The notes under the pieces are model-generated. The model was not told the origin of the DNA. It did no database searches and saw only the letters and a list, made by a program, of their open reading frames with translations. A stretch of DNA of 64,000 nucleotides from contig JAFROL010000009.1 of NCBI GenBank assembly GCA_017429685.1, positions 1 to 64,000 on the forward strand, written 5' to 3'. Source of the DNA: Bacteroidales bacterium. GTDB taxonomy: Bacteria; Bacteroidota; Bacteroidia; Bacteroidales; P3. Of this stretch, positions 60,401-64,000 are shown in pieces (position 1 is the first letter of the stretch; each line of letters starts with the position of its first letter). The position numbers and the translations under genes were made by a program.

Positions 60401-62840
60401 CACCACTGACGGCGAGGCTGTTGGGCTTGAAGCAGCTGGGAGCAGCAACAACACGAATGGTGTAGTCGCGCATCACACCATAGGTACCAGTATAGCACGC
60501 ATCGGGACCACTGTCATTATCGGTGGCACCGATACGCATACGGTAGTCACCCAGCGGAGTGCTGACGGGCACCGTGAAGGTAGCATTTACAGTGTATGGT
60601 CTGCTGTTGGGGGCAAGAACATAGAAGACCTGCTCGTCATTTGAGAAAGTGAAATCATTGTTCCAGTCAATCCAAATCTTGGTACCATAGGTATATCCGG
60701 CATCCAAAGTGATATTCACCTCGGCTTCAGCACCAGCGAACACGTCACCAATCATATCGCTGTGGTTCTGGTAACGGGAAGCGGACGTGGTGGCGGTGTT
60801 GTCGTTCACCACCATCGTGTTGCCGAAGGTAACATTGGTAATACCGTTGTTATCGTGGCTTGTGGGGGCCGGGATACAGTAGCCGAAGGTCTGCGACACC
60901 GAACCCACCCAGTCGCTCTGGTCGTTGGCGGCGCAGTTGCTGCGGACAAAGAAATGCCATTCGCCAAGACCGAGACCAGTGACGGTGAACGGGTTGGTGG
61001 TGGCATCAACAATGGTGTAGTCATCATCGGTGGTGAAGAGGCCGTAGGCAATCTGCCAAGCGGTGGCGGTGCCGTTCTCGGTCCACGAGAGGGTCACGCT
61101 GTTGCCGCTGGTTCCGGTGATTGCCAGGTTGGAGGGTACACGGCAGGTAGGCTGTGTCCTGACGGTGACATTGGCCAGATTTATCGAGTTGCCGTCCATA
61201 CCATAGCTTACGAAAGCCAACTGGTAGGTTGGCGTGGGGTTGGGCAGGAGGACAGTCTCGTGCGCAAAAGTGCTGCTGTGACTACCATACTGGGCCAGGC
61301 GCACCCAGTCGGCAGTGGCCGAAGTGCGGTAGTAGAGCCACAGGGAGTCGCAGGTGCCACTCCAGTCGGGCTCGGCGTGGTCGAATTCAACCTGATATTC
61401 ACCCGTGGTGCTGAGGTTGAAGACCGGCGAGACAAGACGCGAGCTGGCATCGGGAGTATAGGTGAAAGAGGCATAACCGTTGTAGAATTCCCAACTGTCG
61501 TCGCCAGCCAGCACATCTTCACTCCAGCACGAGGGCATAGCGTAGTCGGCCAAAGTAGCGGAGTAAGGCACATTTTGGGCAGCACACGGCGTGTTGAAGC
61601 TGACGGGGCCGACCCAGTCGGTGGACAGGTTCGAGGCACTGCAGTTGGTGCTCAGGTAGACATCGTAGGTGGTGGCGCCAGCCATCTGGGCCAACGGGAG
61701 GGTATAGGTAAGAGCCGAGATGTTGTTGACAGCTGTACCCTCGGTGGCCGGGTCGAAGCCGACGAGGCCGTACTTGAGGTTGTAGCTGGTCACAAGGTCG
61801 TCGGGCGAAGTCCAGCTGACCACGCCGCCGGAAGAGACTAATGGCCAATTGGCGCTGTAGCAGCCCGGCAGGGTGGTGACTGTGGCCATCTGGCTCCAGC
61901 CGGAGGGCGTGCCGTTGCATATCTTGCGGACATAGATGTAGTAGGGGGTACCGCCGTATTCGACGGTGATGGTGGTAGAGGTGGCAGAACCGTTGTTGAT
62001 AGTCTTGCCTGCTCCCCCGGTATTGGGGTCGAAAGCGGGGTCTGCACTATATTTCACTTCAAATCCGGTGCCGATGCTGGAAACAGTCCAGTCGACCTGG
62101 ATGGAGTTCCACGCCAGCGCGGTGGCTGTGACAGAGGTAGGCTTCACGCAGGCGGGCTGGGTGAAGGTGTAGACAACGCCCTGACCAGTAGCGGCATCGT
62201 AGGCGGGCGCATAGGTTGAGGAGAGCGTGCGGGTGGTGGTGCCCGAAGTGTAGCGGGTGATGGTGTCCCACGCAGAGCCGCCGTTGGCGCCGCCAACGCG
62301 GTAGATGTCTTCGTCGGACGACATCATACCCACCAGGACATTGATGCTGCTGCTGATGGTCATAGGACCGTAGCAGAACTCAATGTCGCCGTTGGGGTAG
62401 AGCTTCAGCTGGAAGCTGTAGCTGTTCTGGCCGCTGACGACCTTGCGCCATTCCACCACGAGCTGCTGGGGGCTACGCTTGTAGTGGATCGAGTTGTCCG
62501 TCGTCGTATAGCCGGAGCTATTGTACAACGGCGCGATCCTCGAGTCGGCAAGGCTCGCAAACGACACACTACCGTCGGCAAAGACGCGCAGCGTGCTGCC
62601 CGCGGCGATCTGGCTTTCGCCAAAATACATCGCAAAGGGCATCGACACATCGACATAGCCCGCAGCCTGATCGGCCGCAGTCCACGCCGTGGCGCCCGAC
62701 GTACCAACGATAGAACCGTAGGTGGCAGTAGAGGCCGCGCCGTCGTACTCGCTCACCTTCGCGTTCTGTGCCTGCAGCGTCCACGGCAACAGAAGTGCCA
62801 GGAGCGCAAGCATTCGCAAAATAGTACTTTTACGTTTCAT
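45414..62840 (-). CDS. Giant type IX-secreted surface protein (5808 aa)
   Basis: The largest gene in the window, one intact 17.4-kb frame. A signal peptide (MLALLALLLPWTLQAQ) is followed by about ten Fn3-like domains with a CxxPTxVxAT start and YDVYVxAxC end, interrupted by a GEVED domain (about 700-793, WIDWNNDFTFSNDEQVF) and MAM- or jellyroll-like modules (SGSCDT-flanked). A CUB-like domain lies near 1993-2090. Ig-like segments follow, then roughly 45 repeats of about 40 residues: xACDSYTWNGxTYTxSGxYTxxYTxAxGCDSVxTLxLTVN. The last 70 residues are a type A sorting domain (INIYPNPTRGRVTI, VEVLDIVGRL, VRKVVKK), so export by the type IX system with surface attachment is expected. Each repeat has two cysteines. 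An adhesin or gliding-filament role is inference. Confidence 0.92.
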   Translation of the reverse strand: MKRKSTILRMLALLALLLPWTLQAQNAKVSEYDGAASTATYGSIVGTSGATAWTAADQAAGYVDVSMPFAMYFGESQIAAGSTLRVFADGSVSFASLADSRIAPLYNSSGYTTTDNSIHYKRSPQQLVVEWRKVVSGQNSYSFQLKLYPNGDIEFCYGPMTISSSINVLVGMMSSDEDIYRVGGANGGSAWDTITRYTSGTTTRTLSSTYAPAYDAATGQGVVYTFTQPACVKPTSVTATALAWNSIQVDWTVSSIGTGFEVKYSADPAFDPNTGGAGKTINNGSATSTTITVEYGGTPYYIYVRKICNGTPSGWSQMATVTTLPGCYSANWPLVSSGGVVSWTSPDDLVTSYNLKYGLVGFDPATEGTAVNNISALTYTLPLAQMAGATTYDVYLSTNCSASNLSTDWVGPVSFNTPCAAQNVPYSATLADYAMPSCWSEDVLAGDDSWEFYNGYASFTYTPDASSRLVSPVFNLSTTGEYQVEFDHAEPDWSGTCDSLWLYYRTSATADWVRLAQYGSHSSTFAHETVLLPNPTPTYQLAFVSYGMDGNSINLANVTVRTQPTCRVPSNLAITGTSGNSVTLSWTENGTATAWQIAYGLFTTDDDYTIVDATTNPFTVTGLGLGEWHFFVRSNCAANDQSDWVGSVSQTFGYCIPAPTSHDNNGITNVTFGNTMVVNDNTATTSASRYQNHSDMIGDVFAGAEAEVNITLDAGYTYGTKIWIDWNNDFTFSNDEQVFYVLAPNSRPYTVNATFTVPVSTPLGDYRMRIGATDNDSGPDACYTGTYGVMRDYTIRVVAAPSCFKPNSLAVSGVTATAATLTWVEAGLSTQWEVKLGARGFNPDEEGTSYIVNGTPTLALDYLYMVTDYDAYVRAICDPEGPTDWSNVCEFRTFCPNGGSATMGTGTTATSGVIVNSSWGNTYCQQIFTAAELAAAGLQAGNIAGMTFTWNGNGSYQKDFSIYLGNTTQESFSSTTSWVPIASQTLVYGPTLRPTTGTAGEQEYTFTTPFAWDGTSNIVVSTFINQHGGNQSSSGFNSYSTNSGTSNMSMWKYRDNSAFTESEVDGLTASSRSSYRASIKFIAPCDTGSCNAPTTAIALSETEYAATLTFTDVNEETNPTYGIVYGPQGFDPTAAGTTVSPITTGSYTISNLVARTSYDVYVYAICSGTNGRMVKYNFVTPFIPNCKTPVIDGEYGASNITYNTATLTWRQPGDAPQFWTVRYADADFNPATATADQYTELTVQGTAGATAQLTGLVAGTTYYVYIKATCATAPDLDESPWLSMSNANPAYTFTTPACVTPTAVAATQVTNSTAMISWTSNATAWTVKYGPASFDPDNEGTAVSATTASIELTGLDAYTYYDVYVKANCTATDESDWSAAATFRTSCPDGGDATLGNGTYTSAYVPVHYNWGNTYCQQIFTAQELTEAGMSAGPIQGISFSWYYRSSYTKEFTIYIGTTDKDEFNDNSDWITVTSDPVYGPAEFATSAAQENFAFNTPFVWDGASNIVVTTIMNQYGGSGTGGSGITAYAYDAGYNRSLYNYRDSYAFVVNDPETSGSQHKGISNYRANITFMANCNADVTCFAPASVSATVAPDNTVAVTWTARTDLRPVVNNFEMKYGLAGFNPDNSGTLVSNLNNVFNYNITAALDANTDYEVAVRTVCGEGEGNQSKWTKAAFHTYPTCWAPSALAVTATSQNSATLSWTENTPTAATRWEVVYGLPGFDPDRATPVETTNNTGFEVTGLNHTTKYEFYVRAVCSATDRSLWSNVATGTTQCGIWQYADMPLVENFDGVTGTTSSTRNNHVLPNCWSYINTSSTTSGTSTTGYPGYPIAYNGASYSHSGNNHMRFYSYYTTSYGDQYAILPQFGFSLDTVVVGFYARESSTTTTYVGTIEVGVMSDPTDAETFVAVGTVLPTTTSYEYFEVDFSEYTGNGSYIALRAPKPTTGYNSVYVDDLTVKLREKVNALDDAGQNIVACNEFVMPDTTNGGYHGGLNATYVVRPAEAGKVAHLTGSYNLENGYDFLSVYRGAANANNLVGRYTGNGPIDYVTTSNLWADSGYFTLVLTTDNDNAFSGMEGFKLLVSCECPQPAADVIAETQEANGTYTWRNGETYNNNVVRTGLTYDAAAAGETATDLLKEVEYTYTNVAGCDSVSYSLNLTVHPTYNLTYNAQICERDTFLFYGQKFAATGTYTVALTSQYGADSIGILNLQVNPAPTAGIYVNNRQVTTIDAYCDNADLALLARSNNSSAVFEWEDESTAANRVVNPHESNVYTVVATEPAHGCTSVPATLTVTTVPVPELSISGDAEICYGESTTLTLADANNVEATYRWSNGATGTSITVNPTATTTYTVTATTSNASACTATASLEVVVNALPVVTATASVGEICRDSIVTLTATQVEGYSYSWNTGAATAVATIAAANTGVYTVTVTDQNGCQNEFQTSTVTVYPSYELSDELSVCYTNNPYTWGEQTITANGNYDQNFVIAHGCDSLVHLAFTFEEMGVENSNREVCEGTSVTWGDQTIVASETTLLTYVDNSGECPVQKNLNLVVNHPAATAIEHTVCDTYTWAVSGETYTESGAYPYTLATTKGCDSVVTLNLTVNYQNTGVETVTACDNYVWNLNGQNYTTTTNEPTFTLQNQWGCDSVVTLDLTVNYRSYHEDFHCVRDAASFTWIDGETYNLNVDVEDGIEHVTGENADGCNEIAQLHLVLNPIINTLNWITVDTCDEYEIPNAVVFDDENDCQGHIEPLFISESGDYEVRTRANADVTGQDQLTRIHLTINRSSYHTTVASECLPFEWLVNVGTEEAPVMYSVATITEEMVAGAPVYNMSYEMPQQYSNGCSRIEVLRLTPKYPSVEYTDAVICQNGFWTAPNNNVYYGNNLSTEEVNVLTWDNSELNAAGCPMEKKVNLTVNPVYNETAELTFCESEFALNEETGEYELTVADANHDGAEVVLTIPGALNEVAYTNSVVANWQTAMGCDSIVTIEYTVNPTTTETEVYTVCYRDNFEWDANGREYIEAGNYVDTVVIANEETGCTLNRVLNLTVLGTYVFEADTNVCTTYEGPDGVTYRETRTFDVPYVGTYDETQYCDAVTRLTYVIHQSALNHQYVVSNRPYTWKNGQTFSQSVENVYYDVPIGEGCDSVLALHFTMVDPITFCDDAFPYETGINDIAINTSDIVMDTASFCLDNSYAGSIGGPSNLNWGIKFEANRPNDKYKVYGAQLYYVGIPGAYSLRIYTGGDAAPATLVGTKTITFSDGETTGWKYFELDEPLNIDNSNLWVTFHGDDLGYPISCVQYYDENDQNGAWVSTDGTYWESLNSNNNTLFYSFMIKTVYSANIWRNNDPQGNDTILYYTVNPTYNDNFDTVVCDSYVWDGTTYTESGVYTNEYTSVNGCDSTVTLTLTVNASTAETVTVAACDSYTWADGDGETYTESGNYTWTTTNEAGCDSVVTLALTVNTNAGVELTETACATYTWNVNGTTYTASGDYTVSFTDANGCTGDSVLHLTINPTYETNSELVVNEGSYTYLGVMYTAPFDGIIDHTFQSINGCDSIDHLHLIIPVVADDQIVEIPVEACGSYTWEAPDGTGHTYEWIPMSERLSHGNAMFKDVTTNQYVYTYPTDTTFDATGAMTAVRVLHLNLLEATYSTETLNVPASLGSYTIDGDPDDVTVTFNLDSVGTPIVRTLGVGSVAYCNDFRTYTINVIDNYDTTEVYACADEATYEWNGTDYTIGTPGHTYWFSQVENAGTLNELVHVLKVNQRAVNAATATATACDTYTWTDGDGLNYTTSGTYVYNYTDENQCAATKTLTLTVNYNSNTAYTDAACDTYTWTRNNQTYTATGDYTYSYNTAEGCASTDTLHLTINNNSNQTFTEAACNSYVWAAAEGGDGLTYTTSGTYTYNYTADNGCPSVNTLNLTINLPTDQIITETACDSIEWHGTMYYTSGTYNYDYTSDAGCASTDQLVLTVNNATHNAETMTQCDSYEWNGTTYTASGNYMYTYTNAAGCPSVDTLHLTINVNTSTINDTIVACDEYTWAVNNRLYNTTGEYTARTTDANGCATTNTLTLTINRSSSYDSVLYVSDGSYRYTYQDQHQELFGEGVHNLVENYTNAAGCDSTLNITLNIGTAQLGIDNVVNCNSYTWRNGETYVYIDAAERAANLNADNVAPLYKTSTGTYVYYNPTYTVAQDNGFDSIYMLALTLTQSYLGNDEVTLNISDRTVTYGDSVFTFNSEADMMQNFVSEDREYDVHFGAVQYCDSIITLTVHLVNNYQEVTGDAADICVSQDSYTWRGHTISTATTDYDNAHTYYVYDTLATGIIEYITVTQHPITYTTERRTACDSYEWYGNVYTESTTNATMYLPAGTEVDGETLICDRVVTLILTINHNTSASHDVASCEEYIWTAANGGDGETYTESGIYTYDYLTAQGCPSTDTLNLTINHNTSTEYTVDACDSYTWAAEEGGNGTTYTTASPAEGYTYDYLTAEGCPSTNTLHLTIRSNSNETFTETACDSYTWSAEDGGNGETYTASGVYTYDYEAENGCPSTNTLNLTINVNSSTEYTVTACDSYTWNSTEYTASGDYSYDYADANNCASEDVLHLTINASTHNSEEVVACQTYTWHGNTYTNPSSVGDMFYGTYTYNYVNEAGCASVDTLHLTLGGGRTFSTETVTNCGPYTWIVNGEEVATLNESIETSTSFLNPRTGCDSMIFLYLTVFEAPVNNIDVTICDSELPYTWTNGDNTTVLNEAGVATVTYPFSANCDSTVRLTLTVNPTKTTALTDQICLGNDYNNNGFVIAASELPAAGEYTFTQELNTYLGCDSIVTLTLTVGDVINNPVEAVACDTYDWTAGDGETYTYTASGTYNSEPYANAAGCTTVDVLTLTINVNAGTEYTETVCDAYMWNGTQYTESGDYTYDYTDGNGCASTDVLHLTVNNSAVNTIEKTVCDSYTWENGDGQTYTTSGVYTYNYTTSDGCAGTDYLVLTVNTNSNTEYTATACDSYTWNDVEYTESGDYTYEYTNAAGCPSTDVLHLTVNKNSNTEYTATACDSYNWYNTVYTESGDYTYEYINNKGCASTDVLHLTVNNSVVVTIDTATCGYFTWNGVTYDDSDVITHHFTAANGCDSTEIINLTVNTTGFAMQMATACDSYTWDVNGETYTTGGNKIAVLDGVAANGCDSTITLVLTLNHNTNSSETVAACDSYTWNDQTYTTSGDYINNYTAANGCASADTLHLTINASTTSEETVATCSYYLWNGNVYDQSGDYTYTSTNADGCQNIATLHLTVNNQVTNNITAAACNSYTWNGNVYTASGVYTYTYTNAVGCDSTVNLALTINTPVTSSVNATACDSYTWNGQTYTTSGAYTFNGTAANGCDSVVTLNLVVNNSANTSISATACDSYTWNGATYTTTGNYTQNYTTAAGCDSVVTLALTISPAIQTTISEITCNSYTWNGQTYTTSGNYTSTFTSAAGCDSIVTLSLTVTPAIAMTVTATACDSYTWNGQTYTTSGNYTTSYTAVSGCDSVVTLALTVNNSTTGTATATACDSYTWNGQTYTTSGNYDYTYTAANGCDSVVTLTLTVNNSIAVSTDLTVCDSYTWNGLNYVASGVYTQSFSAANGCDSVVTLNLTVNQSYSTVDVVEECDGYIWIDGVNYTTSTTTPTFTYTAANGCDSVISLNLTINHSVEIYDSITILETELPYNFRGNSITAAGDYVYNGTTVSGCDSTVYLHVNVQAVGIDVVNSLDDINIYPNPTRGRVTITADDVVKVEVLDIVGRLVATFENTNTFDISTLTEGAYTLRITLPNGTTVRKVVKK

Positions 62841-63096
62841 TGTGTTTTGAATTGGTTAATAAATTTGTGAACTATAAATATTTTTAATTTTTCGAAATTT
62901 TAACATTTACAAACGGTGGAAAAACAGGCAAAATGCCTTTTTTCAAACGAAAAAAAGTAAAAATCACCCTCGCATTGCATTTAAAGCCTAATCTTCACTT
63001 ATGCTTGCAACAAAGAGTAAGAAAATAAGTATAAAGTAGTTATAAAGCAAACAGCTCCCGCCGCGGCCGTAGTAGATTGTTAGTTTGTAGCAAATG

Positions 63097-63104
63097 CAAA
63101 TATA
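63097..63104 (-). promoter_or_regulatory. Promoter -7 element for the 5808-aa gene
   Basis: TATATTTG on the minus strand fits TAnnTTTG. It would give a leader of about 250 nt before the giant gene. The leader (62841-63096) is AT-rich, has no coding potential, and shows no riboswitch that I recognise. Confidence 0.5.
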
Positions 63105-63244
63105 CAAAGTTTTTTTATTCCAGCAAAAAAAATTATTTAAAATCAATGAAACAATCCGTTACGGCATCTGCAAAGGGGGCTGCCCGAAGGGACTGCCCCG
63201 AACCGGACGAGGGCGAAAAGGGACTAAAAACCCGCACTTTCTGT

Positions 63245-63343
63245 GCCCGTTGTACGCTATATGTACGCTATATGTACAGTATTTGTACGCTTCGGAAGCG
63301 TACAAATACTGTACATATAGCGTACATATAGCGTACAACGGGC
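63245..63343. repeat. Perfect 99-bp palindrome of 11-nt units
   Basis: Checked base by base: 49-nt arms are exact reverse complements around a single central G at 63294. Each arm holds about four tandem 11-nt units (TGTACGCTATA, TGTACGCTATA, TGTACAGTATT, TGTACGCTTC-). It lies between the hpf terminator and the giant gene promoter. It is far longer than a terminator needs and has no U-tract. Confidence 0.95.
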
Positions 63344-63428
63344 GAAGAAGGTGCCGTAAAAGTATGGTTGTCAATGCCGTGAGCCGCACCCTATTTTATG
63401 CCGTTTGACGATGCGTCGCAGTGGGGAC

Positions 63429-63464
63429 AAAAAAAACGCCGCTCGCTGTTGGGCGGGCGACGTT
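63429..63464 (-). terminator. Terminator of hpf
   Basis: On the minus strand AACGTCGCCCGC (63464-63453) pairs with GCGAGCGGCGTT (63446-63435) with one mismatch, followed by eight U residues. It lies 26 nt after the hpf stop codon. Confidence 0.85.
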
Positions 63465-63489
63465 GGGACTGGAATATCCGTCTCTGAGG

Positions 63490-63783
63490 TTATTTGTAGC
63501 GCTCTTTGTACTTGTCGATCTGGACACGCATCGTGTCGGCGCAGTCGCTGACGGCCTGTTCGAAGCTGTCGGCCTGCTTGCTGTTGAAAAGGGTCTGTCC
63601 TGGCAGGGCGAGTGATATTTCGGCGACCTTGTTGTTGTCGCTTTCCGGTTTTTCGACCTTGAGGGTGACTTCGCACTTGGTGGCGTTGTCGACCAGTCGT
63701 TCCAGTTTGCCCACCTTGTCGGTGACGAATTTCTCGAGTTTGGGGTCTGCCTTGAATTTCACGGCATTGATTGTAATGTTCAT
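63490..63783 (-). CDS. hpf: Ribosome hibernation-promoting factor
   Basis: 97-aa short HPF/RaiA-family protein that binds the small ribosomal subunit in slow growth and blocks translation. The fold is beta-alpha-beta-beta-beta-alpha: MNITINAVKFKADPKLEKFV, CEVTLKVEKP, AEISLALPGQTLF, DSFEQAVSDCADTMRVQIDKYK. Length fits the short form without the dimerisation tail. A strong GGAGG (63790-63794) lies 6 nt before the ATG, unusual for this phylum, where Shine-Dalgarno sequences are weak. The upstream gene is a tyrosine recombinase, in the same direction, as in many Bacteroidota. Confidence 0.93.
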   Translation of the reverse strand: MNITINAVKFKADPKLEKFVTDKVGKLERLVDNATKCEVTLKVEKPESDNNKVAEISLALPGQTLFNSKQADSFEQAVSDCADTMRVQIDKYKERYK

Positions 63784-63814
63784 AAGTTACCTCCTTTTAT
63801 GTTTAGATGTTAAT

Positions 63815-63889
63815 ATTCATTGCGTTAGTGCGTTAATGCGTTAATGTGTTATTGCGTTAGTGGCTGGCGCGGTTCTCAGTTCTCAGTTC
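63815..63889. repeat. GCGTTAATGCG repeat spacer
   Basis: Units of TTAGTGCGTTAATGCG / GTGTTATTGCG, the same family as in the bamA-ompH spacers, followed by GGTTCTCAGTTCTCAG decamers that continue into the end of the recombinase gene. Confidence 0.7.
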
Positions 63890-64000
63890 TCACTTCTCAG
63901 TTTTCCGTTCCCTCGGGTGTGTGTGTTTGTAGGTTTCTTTGAGGTGCTGGCGCGACACGTGGGTGTAGACCTCGGTGGCGCTGAGGTCGCTGTGGCCCAG
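63890..64000 (-). CDS. Tyrosine recombinase XerC/XerD-type, C-terminal end (partial)
   Basis: Only the last 36 codons are inside the window: [20 protein letters not shown], then [16 protein letters not shown] and stop. LGH carries the last catalytic histidine region and YTHV the nucleophilic tyrosine of tyrosine recombinases; the sequence is typical of chromosomal XerC/D of Bacteroidota, which resolve chromosome dimers. The last residues (RKTEK) are encoded by a GAGAACTGAGAA-type repeat, so the tail has been shaped by a spacer repeat. The start lies beyond the window end. Confidence 0.88.
   Translation of the reverse strand: MGHSDLSATEVYTHVSRQHLKETYKHTHPRERKTEK

Noticed and set aside
63077..63408. 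Open frames across the 99-bp palindrome
   Set aside because: They exist only because both arms translate; the peptides are palindromic by-products with no start signals.

Overview
The window reads as a chromosome segment of a Bacteroidota bacterium, most likely order Bacteroidales. The evidence is a type IX secretion C-terminal sorting domain on a giant surface protein, a DUF4837-DUF6089-uppS-bamA-ompH-ompH gene run, DUF4294 and DUF5606 proteins, a PNGase F-like glycanase, Bacteroidota promoters of the TAnnTTTG type, and few Shine-Dalgarno sequences. I see no rRNA, tRNA, CRISPR array, phage or insertion sequence. Species cannot be given.

Layout. 1-6 kb: recR and a divergent GH3 beta-N-acetylhexosaminidase lipoprotein, then an accessory stretch in which four related blocks of small GC hairpins (about 20 in all) bracket two cassettes: a DUF3791-DUF3990-DUF3791 toxin-antitoxin-like module and a RhuM-type protein. 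6-18.8 kb: two tandem giant secreted proteins (2222 and 1989 aa) built from 'VYGGGN' glycine-rich repeats that I cannot assign to a named family. 19-37 kb: housekeeping and envelope genes (rnr, four-helix-bundle protein, Na/Pi transporter, metallo-hydrolase, acyltransferase, DUF4294, NlpC/P60, pyrK-pyrD, BadF-type kinase, DUF5606, PNGase F-like enzyme, esterase, metG). 37-45 kb: a minus-strand outer-membrane-biogenesis operon with a clear promoter (44354) and terminator (37379). 45.4-62.8 kb: one 5808-aa type IX-secreted protein with Fn3-like, GEVED and CUB-like domains and about 45 'CDSYTWNG' repeats. 63-64 kb: hpf and the 3' end of a tyrosine recombinase gene.

The most unusual signals are at DNA level. 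The word CATG is almost absent from all 64 kb: I found two by eye, against about 250 expected by chance. Spacers are filled with different families of 9-11 nt tandem repeats, and two families have entered essential genes (rnr, metG) in frame. Several long palindromes are built from tandem 10-11 nt units, including a perfect 99-bp one. A 3'-end fragment of a third VYGGGN gene lies beside one of these palindromes.

The genes suggest a host- or plant-glycan-associated anaerobe with a large investment in surface proteins. It has outer-membrane insertion machinery (BamA, OmpH/Skp), undecaprenyl carrier synthesis (UppS), secreted glycan enzymes, and three giant surface-type proteins that together take about 30 kb of the 64 kb.
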